A DNA stretch of 64,000 nt from positions 348,451 through 412,450 of the forward strand of contig NZ_CP146093.1 in assembly GCF_037023145.1 (NCBI RefSeq), written 5' to 3'. Positions 1 through 8,141 of this stretch are shown here, in pieces. The stretch comes from Ralstonia sp. RRA (GTDB taxonomy: Bacteria > Pseudomonadota > Gammaproteobacteria > Burkholderiales > Burkholderiaceae). Under the pieces are notes generated by a model. It had not been told where the DNA came from. It did no database searches and worked only from the letters and a program-made list of their open reading frames with translations. The position numbers and the translations under genes are program-made. Positions within the stretch are counted from its first letter, which is position 1; each line of letters starts with the position of its first letter.

Positions 1-734
1 TGGGCAGCTTCAAGAACCTGGTTCCACATCTCGGGGCGTCGGGCTGCGCTGATGGGCGACTGCAGTGCAGGGGCCACCTGACACAAGAATTGGACTTTGC
101 GCTCCATGCTCTCGCGCATTTCCTCCAGGAGTCCGGTCAAGCCAGCGACTGCCGAGTCGGGGGTGAGTTGGGCTTGCGGAAGCGCCGAGCGGATTTTTCT
201 GCAGGCTTCAGCCCATTGGTCCTCGACCTCTTGCGGCGTGGGAATCTGCCGCTTGTTGCCTTCCAGAGCGAACAGGCCGGGATTGATCCGCACGGGCTTG
301 TCTTGGAAGAGGTCGAGAAAATCGTCCCCGCCGCGGACCTTCCGTCCATCTTTGTAGCGTGACGCAAGCTCGCTGATGGTGCAGCGATCGGGCATGACAA
401 GCATGTTCGACCGCAAAGCCAGGCCGGATGGCAGCCAGCCGCCGCGAACGAGGCCGATGGCCTTGTTCGAGTATTGGCTCTCCAGCGTTGTGCGAAGATT
501 TGCGGCTGCCTCTACCGACAGTTCCGGAATGCTGCTCTCGACGATGCGTGCATGGGACCAGTTCAGTGGAATGTTGACAGGGCCATTGAGCTTCATCCCG
601 TCAAGGTCCGAGTACCGCAGCGGCTGTAGATCCACGCCGTCAAATGAGGCCGTTCGGCCCGTGGGCACGCCTTCAGCGTCTTGCTCTTTGAAGATCCAGA
701 CCCCTGCTGTCTGGGGTACTTGCTGATTGGTCAT
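1..734 (-). CDS. Unrecognised protein, cut by the left window edge
   Basis: I translated this frame by hand from an ATG at 734 (starts MTNQQVPQTAGVWIF). It stays open for 244 codons to the edge, so the C-terminus is missing. The codon pattern looks like real coding sequence. Residues 111-135 (LVMPDRCTISEL, then DDFLDLF) resemble the first acidic strand of a PIN-like nuclease fold, but this alone does not support a call. No strong ribosome binding site precedes the ATG. No partner gene is visible. Confidence 0.6.
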   Translation of the reverse strand, partial: MTNQQVPQTAGVWIFKEQDAEGVPTGRTASFDGVDLQPLRYSDLDGMKLNGPVNIPLNWSHARIVESSIPELSVEAAANLRTTLESQYSNKAIGLVRGGWLPSGLALRSNMLVMPDRCTISELASRYKDGRKVRGGDDFLDLFQDKPVRINPGLFALEGNKRQIPTPQEVEDQWAEACRKIRSALPQAQLTPDSAVAGLTGLLEEMRESMERKVQFLCQVAPALQSPISAARRPEMWNQVLEAA

Positions 735-1330
735 AGTCACTGCTCGATCAAGGGGGGGGAAGTCCTGGAGCCTGCAGGCCGACTGAACTCTGCGTAGAGG
801 GCTTCTGCCAGCTCCTAGCCATCAATGAAGCCAGCCTCTTCGGATGTCAGGCAGATCGCCAAGACTTTGATACCTCCATTGTCCAGGTGCTGCTGGATGC
901 CTGCGTGGTGATATCCATGGTGTAGCCGGGCCGAGTCCGCCATGTTGTACGCACGGAGCGACGGGTAGCTGCTCCTGGACCTTGATGGAAGTCTTTGGAC
1001 GAACTTTGTTGTCGAGGGCAAAAAACAAGGCTATAATCAAGTTCTTCGCTGCTCACCACAGGGAAGGAAGTGATTGGGAAACAACGACTTAGCGCTCAGG
1101 TGTTTGTCTGTTTTCCGACTCCATACGCCGGACCGGCTTACCCGAAGGCCTATCGGCCCACTGCAGTACCTGGGCCCATCTACCTCGCAACAGCGCGCTT
1201 GCGAATCTGATCCTCCCCACACGCGGCGACCCATTGCCGCGAGCCTTGATTTCAGCCGCCTCCCGGCGGGATGTCTGCGGATTCCCGTCTGGATCGGGCC
1301 CGAAGGAAACCTTGTGTGGGGAAGACCATC
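735..1330. other. Gene-free stretch left of the metal-resistance block
   Basis: About 600 bp without a convincing gene. A G tract lies near 752-759. A 68-codon minus-strand reading frame at 815-1021 contains GYHHAGIQQHLDNGGIK, which reads like a protein fragment, but it has no start context and I recognise no family. It is probably remnant sequence between the left-edge gene and the small metal-stress genes. Confidence 0.4.
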
Positions 1331-1573
1331 ATGCATTCCGTTCTCAGAATCGCCGCATCTCTTTTGTTCGGTGTCGCCGCTAGCGCCGCCTTCGCGGGTC
1401 CCAACTGGGACGCCATCAACAGTGCACGCGCGGCTGCAAAGCATTCTGCCGCCGTTTCCGGCACCGCGTCGAGCAAAGAGGCGATGCAGAAGCAGTGCGC
1501 TGAAATGATGAAATCGACGGATGCCCGTCCGATGGACGGCGTCAGCCCGAAGGGCGCTCCCGAGGCGAAATGA
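1331..1573 (+). CDS. Small exported protein of the metal-stress block
   Basis: 80 residues. Residues 1-22 form a typical signal peptide (MHSVLRIAASLLFGVAASAAFA) with an Ala-x-Ala cleavage site. The mature part is short, hydrophilic and has a single cysteine near residue 55. I chose the ATG at 1331 because earlier in-frame starts would put extra residues before the signal peptide. It precedes a Met/His-rich exported protein and a DUF2933 protein, the company usually kept by periplasmic copper or heavy-metal stress proteins. Family not recognised; a role in metal binding is inferred from context only. Confidence 0.6.
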   Translation: MHSVLRIAASLLFGVAASAAFAGPNWDAINSARAAAKHSAAVSGTASSKEAMQKQCAEMMKSTDARPMDGVSPKGAPEAK

Positions 1574-1706
1574 GCGCGTGCGCTTCGGCCTGATGGCCGG
1601 GCCGCCCATATCGACGCCACCGGCTCCTGGAGTTAAGCCGCTTGATCTTGCGGCACATGGCATCGGCGGCGAACAGCTTCAAGCTCAATCGAATATGGAG
1701 ATCGAC

Positions 1707-2012
1707 ATGAAGACGAGATCACACGTGGCCGCAACGCTTGTGCTTGCCCTACTTGGGGCCGGTGGCTGGAGCGTGGCAGCCAGCCCTAGCCGTGGCGCCG
1801 ACGGCACCAAATCGGGGTCACCAGACCCCATGCATTCCATGATGATGAGCCACATGATGGACAGCGGCATGATGGGCGGTTGTCCGATGATGGGGCAACT
1901 GCCGCCCGGCAACGAGAAGCTCTCGATGCAGATGCACGGCGAGATGATGCAGGCGATGGGAGAAATTCTGCGCAAGTACGCGGACAATATCCAGACACCC
2001 TCGTCGAAATGA
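1707..2012 (+). CDS. Exported Met-rich, likely metal-binding protein
   Basis: 101 residues from the ATG at 1707, which has a GGAG box 6 nt upstream; an in-frame ATG at 1695 lacks this. A signal peptide covers about residues 1-27. The mature protein has clustered methionines and histidines (HSMMMSHMMDSGMMGG, later MQMHGEMMQAMGE), a pattern typical of periplasmic Cu/Ag-binding proteins. The ligand is inferred from composition. It lies in a run of small genes of the same direction upstream of czc cluster 1. Confidence 0.7.
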   Translation: MKTRSHVAATLVLALLGAGGWSVAASPSRGADGTKSGSPDPMHSMMMSHMMDSGMMGGCPMMGQLPPGNEKLSMQMHGEMMQAMGEILRKYADNIQTPSSK

Positions 2013-2060
2013 CGGTGGCCGGCCGTATCGAGAACCACCGAGTACCACAGGAGTACCGCT

Positions 2061-2306
2061 ATGAAATGCAATACGAGAACCATGGCCGCTGTGGGCGCTG
2101 CCCTGGTGGCGATCCTGGCGATCGCCTATACCGTTTTCCCGTCAGTTCGTGCCTTCGTGCTGGGCATTGGCCCCTACCTGTTGATTCTGGTCTGCCCGCT
2201 ATCGATGTGGCTGATGATGAAAGGCATGCAAGGTCAAGACGACCAGCGGCGTTCGACAACCGACGACACGCCTGAGCGGAAGCAGCCGTTTCGGATCGAA
2301 AAGTGA
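2061..2306 (+). CDS. DUF2933-type small membrane protein
   Basis: 81 residues with two hydrophobic stretches (about 8-28 and 32-52, ending in WLMMKGM) and a charged, disordered C-terminal tail. Size and topology fit the DUF2933 family of small inner-membrane proteins common in metal-resistance islands. The next gene starts about 75 bp downstream. Function unknown. Confidence 0.65.
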   Translation: MKCNTRTMAAVGAALVAILAIAYTVFPSVRAFVLGIGPYLLILVCPLSMWLMMKGMQGQDDQRRSTTDDTPERKQPFRIEK

Positions 2307-2380
2307 ATCGTGGCGCGGTGCAGGCACGTATCACAGATGCGAGCACCGCCACGAGCACGCCAAGGACAGGAGGTGGCGTG

Positions 2381-2602
2381 ATGGGCGAACTATCGACATG
2401 GAAGGTGGTCTGGATCGTCCTGGCCGTCGTCGGCGCCATCGCGATCCTCGGGGGATTGGGCATGCTGGCGATGCACCGTTGCATGACAGGCAGTTGGACG
2501 TGCTGCCAACAGACTAGCCATACCGTTGGTTGGGTTGGGCCGACTGCGTTGGAAGCTGGAAGCTCACAGGACTCGAGGACACGCGACGTTCAGCACGCGT
2601 GA
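2381..2602 (+). CDS. Small single-pass membrane protein
   Basis: 73 residues from an ATG at 2381 preceded by AGGAGG about 9 nt upstream. A GTG at 2303 overlapping the previous stop is possible but has no comparable ribosome binding site. One transmembrane segment (about residues 8-28, VVWIVLAVVGAIAILGGLG) is followed by HRCMTGSWTCC, whose cysteines could bind metal. The C-terminal 30 residues look low-constraint. Family not recognised. Confidence 0.5.
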   Translation: MGELSTWKVVWIVLAVVGAIAILGGLGMLAMHRCMTGSWTCCQQTSHTVGWVGPTALEAGSSQDSRTRDVQHA

Positions 2603-2697
2603 TAGCGCCGCTGATGGCTTCCTGGACGTGCAGGACTTGAAGACATCGAGAGCGTAACGAAAACTGGCGCAGCAGCCGGGGTATCAAGGAGACGGTC

Positions 2698-3006
2698 ATG
2701 AGCATCAAATGGGTGATTGCCATTGTTCCCACCGAACTGCTGGAGCAGCTAGAAAGGAAGCTTGCGACCGTCCACGCCCCGGACCTGACGATCACAAGGG
2801 TCAAGGGGTATGGCGAGTACAAGAATTTCTTTTCCAGCGACCTGACCAGCGTGCATACCAAGGTTGAAATTTTCGCGGACGAGGCCGACGTCGAGGCCAT
2901 CACCAACGCCATCGTCGAGGTCGGAAAGTCGACGGTGCCGGGTGCCGGGATCGTGGCGGCTGTTCCCGTCGAGAAGCTCTTGCACCTTCACATCGAGTCC
3001 AAGTGA
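2698..3006 (+). CDS. PII-like signalling protein
   Basis: 102 residues with the alternating strand-helix pattern and C-terminal GAGIVAAVPVEKLLHL segment of the GlnB/PII superfamily. The T-loop region (about residues 38-58) lacks the tyrosine-containing uridylylation motif of nitrogen-type PII. It is therefore more likely one of the PII-like proteins that accompany transporters, sensing a nucleotide or metal. Start supported by an AGGAG sequence 6-8 nt upstream. It follows the small membrane proteins and precedes a truncated sensor kinase. Its target is unknown. Confidence 0.75.
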   Translation: MSIKWVIAIVPTELLEQLERKLATVHAPDLTITRVKGYGEYKNFFSSDLTSVHTKVEIFADEADVEAITNAIVEVGKSTVPGAGIVAAVPVEKLLHLHIESK

Positions 3007-3096
3007 TGTGACAGGCAGTACTCACGTGCGCAGCCCCCAGCCTGCGGTACTCCACCACACGTCCAGGCACGTTCACCATTGCAAAACGTTTATACC

Positions 3097-3118
3097 AAGA
3101 TGACATTTCTGTCATCTT
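3097..3118. promoter_or_regulatory. Perfect inverted repeat, heavy-metal response-regulator box
   Basis: Nine-bp arms AAGATGACA and TGTCATCTT separated by TTTC match exactly as reverse complements. The ATGAC-N6-GTCAT core resembles boxes of CusR/CopR-type response regulators and has the same 11-bp half-site spacing as the other boxes in this window. It lies between the PII-like gene and the truncated kinase gene. I see no TANACT -10 at the spacing used elsewhere, so the promoter it serves is unclear. Confidence 0.65.
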
Positions 3119-3254
3119 TGGTTGCGGCGATGCTTTCCGGTCTACGCTGGTGCCGAAATCTGGAGCCTCCGGACAACCGGTGGCTCCAACCGTTCGAATC
3201 GCACTCAGGGCGCCATGCCGAACTATCGTGTCAGCTTTCAAGAACCATCAAATC

Positions 3255-3821
3255 ATGCACGGTCCCCGCTCGTTGGCGTGGCGGACAAGTGCACTTGCGA
3301 CGTTGGGAACGATGGCAGCAGTAGTCGTCCAATCGGTCTTTGCGGGCTCAGGACAGATCGCAGCGACCCCAAGTCTCACCTGGGCTCTCATCTGGGCGCT
3401 GATCCTGCCGCTGATTGTGGGTATGTGCACCCATCGTCTGGTCTCGCGCAGCCTGTCGCCAATGCGGTGCCTCGCAGCCAAGGGCGATCAGACAGCCTTT
3501 GGGATTGTTCATCTTTCGCTGTCGGGAAGCATACCGACCGAAGTTCAACCGTTGGTCGATGCCTTGCGCGACGTTTCGTCGAAGCACGAAGAGACCGTGG
3601 CGGCTGTGCGCTCGATTTACACCGATCTCAATCACGACTTGCGCACTCCGCTGCATACTCTCGCCTTGCAAACAGAAGTGACATTGATTGCCCCTCGCAG
3701 CGCCGAAGAATATGAGGCCTTGTTGCGCTCGAACCTGGAGGAGTTTGCGCGGCTAGCGACTGCTACCGACAGGACGCTGCAGGCGCTACGCGAGCTCGCG
3801 CTGCGGCGCCATGAATCGTGA
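3255..3821 (+). pseudogene. Truncated metal-type sensor histidine kinase
   Basis: 188 residues from the ATG at 3255. There is one hydrophobic segment (WALIWALILPLIVGM), a HAMP-like linker and a clear HisKA phosphoacceptor motif (DLNHDLRTPLHTL), similar to the two CzcS proteins in this window. It then stops: the whole HATPase domain and the N-terminal periplasmic region are missing. It cannot autophosphorylate alone, though the phosphoacceptor helix could still dimerise. Best read as the remnant of a third CzcS/CopS-like gene; a deliberate short variant cannot be excluded. Confidence 0.6.
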
Positions 3822-3874
3822 CGATGCGACTCGCGCGCACGGACACCGGAGCCAAGCGCCGCTCGGCGCTCTAC

Positions 3875-3929
3875 ATGACAAGATTGTAATAAGGTCGTCA
3901 TGAGCGTGCGGGTGCCGTCTCCGTAGACT
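3875..3929 (+). promoter_or_regulatory. Promoter of the first copQ-like gene
   Basis: Three half-sites on an 11-bp grid, ATGAC (3875) N6 GTAAT (3886) N6 GTCAT (3897), are followed after 22 bp by a -10 element TAGACT (3924-3929). No -35 hexamer is visible, which suggests activator dependence. The second copQ-like gene (31359-31637) has the same arrangement with identical spacing. Confidence 0.6.
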
Positions 3930-3979
3930 GCTCACACGGTCAACCACGGTGGTTGACCACTGACACGGAGAACAAAGCC

Positions 3980-4240
3980 ATGAAGACCACGTCCAAGATT
4001 GCAGTTGCCGGCATCCTGCTGTTTGCTTCGACGATGCCTTCGTTTGCGGCCGGCATCGGCACCCAGGTGAACTCGGTTCTCGAGAACGCTCGCGCCCAGG
4101 GCCCGCGCGACCCGTACACCGATGGTGGCCGTGCGCAGTCGCGTGATCCGTACACCGACGGCCAGAGTGTCACGCAGCGGGACGTCTATACCGGCGGCGC
4201 GAACGTTGCACAACGCGACGTCTACACCAACGGGCTGTAA
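3980..4240 (+). CDS. CopQ-like exported repeat protein
   Basis: 86 residues starting MKTTSKIAVAGILLFAST. The start has GGAG 9 nt upstream. A signal peptide spans about 1-23. The mature part carries four spaced repeats of the form RD(P/V)YT(D/G/N)G. A paralogue with the same repeats lies at 31359-31637, and both share a promoter layout. The family resembles the small CopQ/MmmQ-type proteins of Cupriavidus, which are strongly metal-induced but of unknown function. It lies between the truncated kinase and a zinc-ribbon gene. Confidence 0.7.
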   Translation: MKTTSKIAVAGILLFASTMPSFAAGIGTQVNSVLENARAQGPRDPYTDGGRAQSRDPYTDGQSVTQRDVYTGGANVAQRDVYTNGL

Positions 4241-4366
4241 CTCAGTCATTGGAATTGACGATCGCTGATGCTTTCAAAGGCCGGCGACTCGCCAATCGCA
4301 GCGGGTCCCGCAGGGCAGCCCCTGGTCCTCCATACTGAAGCGCTACAAAACTACGGATGTAAACGC

Positions 4367-4648
4367 ATGAGTCTGCTCAAGCGATTGTTCGGCGGTCACC
4401 ACGGTGGCCACCGCCCGAACGGCGGTCACCACGGCAGACGCCATGGTGACGCTCACGACCGCGCCCAGGCGGGGATCCCCTCGAATCCTTGGCCCACCAC
4501 TTGTCTCGGGTGTGGCTCGATTGCATCTCAGCGCGCCCAGTTTTGTCCGCAGTGCGGCAAGTCACTGGCTGGGGTGGTGTGCGGCCAATGCGGGAGCGCG
4601 GCCCAGCCGGGCGCAAAATTTTGTGCCGAATGCGGCACCGCGCTGTAG
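4367..4648 (+). CDS. His-rich double zinc-ribbon protein
   Basis: 93 residues from the ATG at 4367. A His/Gly-rich N-terminal segment (GGHHGGHRPNGGHHGRRHG) is followed by two zinc ribbons: CLGC...CPQC and CGQC...CAEC. No signal peptide, so probably cytoplasmic. A paralogue with the same architecture sits beyond czcP at 36653-36952, so the metal block carries one at each end. A role in zinc buffering is inferred from the ligands; no enzymatic motif is present. Confidence 0.7.
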   Translation: MSLLKRLFGGHHGGHRPNGGHHGRRHGDAHDRAQAGIPSNPWPTTCLGCGSIASQRAQFCPQCGKSLAGVVCGQCGSAAQPGAKFCAECGTAL

Positions 4649-4774
4649 CGCCGACCTCGTCGTGCACTGCGCGGCTCTCTCCGACAAGCAGGCCTTTTGG
4701 TCTCGGTCGTAGCCGCCGGATTCGCTCCCGGATGCAGTCTTGTGTTGGGCGCGCGCGCCGCTAGACCTCGCCCT

Positions 4775-4807
4775 GTCATCATCCGTATCCCGCTCTTCGA
4801 GTAAACT
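4775..4807 (+). promoter_or_regulatory. Probable czcI-1 promoter (degenerate box)
   Basis: A single good half-site GTCAT (4775-4779) lies 22 bp before TAAACT (4802-4807), which is 62 bp from the czcI start. The czcI-2 promoter has the same TAAACT 60 bp from its start. The second half-site expected at 4764 reads GACCT and is poor, so regulation may be weaker here. Confidence 0.4.
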
Positions 4808-4869
4808 GACGCGCAAATTCGTAAAGCGGTGCCATTTGCGCGCGCCAGCCAACACTTCTTCAGCCATTC

Positions 4870-5217
4870 ATGCGGCGGTTCTGCTTGATCCTGCTTTTGT
4901 TGATCCTGCCATTCCAGTTCAACTGGGCGGTAGCGGCCGCCTATTGCCAGCATGAAGAGGCCAGCCAATCCAAGTGGCATTTCGGCCACCACGAGCACCA
5001 CCATCAATCCAGCACAAAAGCGGGGCATGACAAGAAGGCCGTGATCGATACGGACTGCGGCGTATGTCATCTGGTCTCCGCTGCGATGGCCTGCGGTCAG
5101 CCGCTTCGCCTCGACACGGTCGATCGCGCCCAGACGCCGCCCGTTTCACATGCGTTGAAACTGACCTCATCTAGCACCCGCGCACCGGATCGCCCCCAGT
5201 GGCGCCGTCTCACATAG
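4870..5217 (+). CDS. czcI: Cobalt-zinc-cadmium resistance protein CzcI (cluster 1)
   Basis: 115 residues: signal peptide (RFCLILLLLILPFQFNWAVA), a His-rich stretch (WHFGHHEHHHQ), and a conserved DTDCGVCHLVS motif with two cysteines, ending RAPDRPQWRRL. This matches CzcI, the small periplasmic protein encoded first in czcICBA operons and thought to modulate metal inducibility. It opens cluster 1 and is followed at 65 bp by czcC. The paralogue at 20968 is the same length. Confidence 0.9.
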   Translation: MRRFCLILLLLILPFQFNWAVAAAYCQHEEASQSKWHFGHHEHHHQSSTKAGHDKKAVIDTDCGVCHLVSAAMACGQPLRLDTVDRAQTPPVSHALKLTSSSTRAPDRPQWRRLT

Positions 5218-5281
5218 ACGGCGAGACCCACTGAGCCTGCGTCTCGCCGAATTCCCACGGTTTGTATCCTGGTGCAATTCG

Positions 5282-6535
5282 ATGCGACGACTATTTTTGC
5301 CGCTTGGGCTAGCGGCTGTTGTGATCAGCCCATCTTTTGCTGCGAATTCCAACGCGGCACCCCTTGTTTCTTCCGGCACAGTACTGGAGGCTCCTGGTCC
5401 TTTGACGCTTGAGCGCGCCATGGAATTGGCGAGTGCAGGTAACTTCACGCTTTCTGCTGCGCAGAAAGAAGTCGATGCCAATGAAGGTGCGGTCATGCAG
5501 GCACGCACCATTCCCAACCCCGAAGTGGCCGCGACCATGGAGGACACGCGCTCGGAGTCGCGCACGACGACCGGACAGCTCAATATTCCTGTGGAGCTGG
5601 GCGGCAAGCGTTCGGCGCGTATCGTCGCGGCCGAAAAAGGCCGGGAACTCGCGCAAGCGCAACTGGCGACAACGCGGGCCGAACTGCGATCCAACGTGAT
5701 TCGCGGCTTCTTTGAAGTGCTGGTTGCCCAGGAACGGGTCAAGCTCGCGCAGGCCTCGGCGGACTTGGCCGCCAAGGGCGCGCAGGCAGCAACGCGCAGA
5801 GTGGCAGCGGGCAAGATCTCGCCGGTCGAAGAAACCAAGGCAAAGGTCGAGCAAGCCAACGCCGAACTCGAACTCGACAACGCCAACGCCGAACTGCGTT
5901 CCGCACGGGCCTCGCTTGCAGCGCTCTGGGGCAACGCCACGCCGCAGTTCTCCGCGGCGCAGGGTAGCCTCGACGCGCTGCCGTCACGGCCCGGTCTCAC
6001 GGAGCTGCTGACCGAGCTCGACCACTCGCCGCTCGTATTGGCCGACCAGGTCGAGCTGGATCGCCGGCAAGCCCTGGTGGGCGTGGAGCGCAGCCGCCAA
6101 TACCCCGATGTGACCGTCAGCGTGGGGGCCAAGCGCGACAACAGCGCGAATCGCAATATGGCGGTATTGGGCGTATCGATTCCGCTGCCCTTGTTCGATC
6201 GCAATCAAGGCAACCTGTACGAGGCCATCCGGCGTGCCGACAAGGCGCAGGACGAGGTGCTGGCTAATCGCATCCGGCTGGCAAATGAGATGCAGCAAGC
6301 GTCGAACGAGTTGACGGTCTCTCGTCGCTCCGCGCAGACGCTCAAAGAGACGATCCTGCCGGCCGCCGAGCAAGCCTATAGCGCAGCGGCACGGGGCTTC
6401 GAAGCCGGGAAGTTCAATTTTCTGGATGTGCTGGACGCACAAAGAACGTTGTTCCAAGCACGTATCCGTTATCTCGACGTGTTGGCGAAGGTCTATCAAT
6501 CCGTGACGACCATCGACCGCCTGTTAGGCCGCTAA
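5282..6535 (+). CDS. czcC: Outer-membrane factor CzcC (cluster 1)
   Basis: 417 residues. The N-terminal signal peptide (about 1-20) is followed by two outer-membrane efflux (TolC-like) repeats rich in Ala/Gln/Glu helices, with the family signatures NPEVAATMEDTR and VELGGKRSARI. It forms the outer-membrane tunnel of the CzcCBA trans-envelope pump. Length and sequence closely parallel the cluster 2 copy (418 residues). The czcB start follows after 15 bp. Confidence 0.93.
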   Translation: MRRLFLPLGLAAVVISPSFAANSNAAPLVSSGTVLEAPGPLTLERAMELASAGNFTLSAAQKEVDANEGAVMQARTIPNPEVAATMEDTRSESRTTTGQLNIPVELGGKRSARIVAAEKGRELAQAQLATTRAELRSNVIRGFFEVLVAQERVKLAQASADLAAKGAQAATRRVAAGKISPVEETKAKVEQANAELELDNANAELRSARASLAALWGNATPQFSAAQGSLDALPSRPGLTELLTELDHSPLVLADQVELDRRQALVGVERSRQYPDVTVSVGAKRDNSANRNMAVLGVSIPLPLFDRNQGNLYEAIRRADKAQDEVLANRIRLANEMQQASNELTVSRRSAQTLKETILPAAEQAYSAAARGFEAGKFNFLDVLDAQRTLFQARIRYLDVLAKVYQSVTTIDRLLGR

Positions 6536-6550
6536 CTCAGAATCCGAACC

Positions 6551-8128
6551 ATGTCTATCACGAATAAGCAGAAGACTGCGATCGCAGCTCTAGTGGCTGC
6601 TGGCCTGATCGCCACCGGCACCGTTCTATTGTTGGGGCCCTCGACAGAGGGCAATGAGTCCGCTCGCGAGGCGGCCGAACACGCAGAGTCCGCCGGTCAC
6701 CAGGACCGCGAACACCACGGCGAGCCGTCGAAGGACAAGCATGAAGACACGGCAGCACATGGCGACCAGGAGCACCATGACGCGCCGAAGAAGGGTCCAC
6801 ACGGCGGCAATGTCTACGCTGCTGGCAACGCTACCGTCGAGTTCGGCATGGCCGAGGACGGTGGGGAGCCCAAGCTAAGGCTGTGGGTCGTCCGAGACGG
6901 TAAGCCTTTGGTTGCCAATATCTCGGCCACTGGTGCCATCAAGCGAGCGGCGGGCGAATCGACGCCGATCAACTTCATGGCTGGGAAGGACAGTCTGGAG
7001 AGCGAGGCCGCTATTGCCGAGCCCCACGTGTTTGACGCGACCGCGTCCGTCACGTTGCCGGGCGTTCAGAAACCGATGACGGTCGCCTTCTCCAAGGAGG
7101 AGGGCAAGATCGAATTGACCGTCGACCAGGTCGCCAAAGCCGGCGTGGGTGTGGAAGTCGCAGGCGCTGCAGCCGTCCAGTCGGGCGTGCAATTCCCGGG
7201 AGAAATCCGCTTCAATGAAGACCGTACGGCGCATGTGGTACCGCGCCTTGCGGGGGTTGTCGAGCGTGTCCCCGCCAATATAGGCGAGCAGGTCAAGAGC
7301 GGACAGGTGCTGGCGGTCATTGCGAGCACTGCACTGTCCGAGCAACGCAGCGAGCTGCTTGCCGCCCAGAAGCGCTTGAACCTGGCTCAGACGACCTACG
7401 CGCGCGAGAAGCGCCTGTGGGAAGAGAAGATCTCCGCTGAGCAGGACTACCTGCAGGCCCAGACTGCACTGCAAGAGGCGCAAATCGCCGTGCAGAACGC
7501 GCAGCAAAAGCTGGTTGCGATCGGGGCCGCACCGGCCACGACGGCCCTGAACCGATTCGAGCTGCGTGCACCATTCGACGGCATGGTGGTGGAGAAGCAT
7601 CTGGCAATCGGCGAAGCCGTCAAGGAGGATGCGAACGTCTTCACGATTTCTGACCTGTCCTCCGTGTGGGCCGAGTTCGTGATGGCGGCCAAGGATCTGG
7701 GCAATGTTCGCGTCGGTCAGCAAGTCACGATCAGTTCGACTGCCTTCGACAGCAAGGCGACCGGCACGGTGTCCTATGTGGGCTCTCTGCTTGGTGAGCA
7801 GACGCGCACGGCAAAGGCGCGCGTCACGCTGGCGAACCCCGACATTGCTTGGCGCCCAGGCCTGTTCGTGACGGTGCAGGTTTTAGGGCCAGCCGTTCAA
7901 GTCCCTGTTGCAGTCAGGGCGGATGCGATCCAGGAGGTCAATGGCAAGCCGGCAGTGTTCGTTGCGGTGCCGGGCGGTTTCGTCGCCCAGCCGGTCAAGA
8001 CCGGGCGCTCCACTGGCAAGGTGGTGGAGATCACGGAAGGCCTGAGCGCCGGCGCGCGCTATGCCACCGCGAACAGCTTCGTCCTCAAAGCCGAACTCGG
8101 CAAGGCTAGCGCCGAGCATGAGCACTGA
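6551..8128 (+). CDS. czcB: Periplasmic adaptor CzcB (cluster 1)
   Basis: 525 residues. A membrane anchor (about 10-30) is followed by a His/Glu/Asp-rich region (about 38-85, repeated EHH and DREHHGE), then barrel-sandwich and alpha-hairpin adaptor domains (GVVERVPANIGEQVKSGQ, then the coiled hairpin) and a C-terminal membrane-proximal domain. It links CzcA to CzcC, and the His-rich segment probably binds periplasmic metal. Slightly longer than the cluster 2 copy (520) because of extra residues in the His-rich segment. czcA starts 13 bp downstream. Confidence 0.93.
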   Translation: MSITNKQKTAIAALVAAGLIATGTVLLLGPSTEGNESAREAAEHAESAGHQDREHHGEPSKDKHEDTAAHGDQEHHDAPKKGPHGGNVYAAGNATVEFGMAEDGGEPKLRLWVVRDGKPLVANISATGAIKRAAGESTPINFMAGKDSLESEAAIAEPHVFDATASVTLPGVQKPMTVAFSKEEGKIELTVDQVAKAGVGVEVAGAAAVQSGVQFPGEIRFNEDRTAHVVPRLAGVVERVPANIGEQVKSGQVLAVIASTALSEQRSELLAAQKRLNLAQTTYAREKRLWEEKISAEQDYLQAQTALQEAQIAVQNAQQKLVAIGAAPATTALNRFELRAPFDGMVVEKHLAIGEAVKEDANVFTISDLSSVWAEFVMAAKDLGNVRVGQQVTISSTAFDSKATGTVSYVGSLLGEQTRTAKARVTLANPDIAWRPGLFVTVQVLGPAVQVPVAVRADAIQEVNGKPAVFVAVPGGFVAQPVKTGRSTGKVVEITEGLSAGARYATANSFVLKAELGKASAEHEH

Positions 8129-8141
8129 CACGGAGACGGGC

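Noticed and set aside
815..1021. Minus-strand frame with GYHHAGIQQHL
   Set aside because: Reads like a protein fragment but has no start signal, no family and no continuation. Kept only as a remark in the gene-free stretch.
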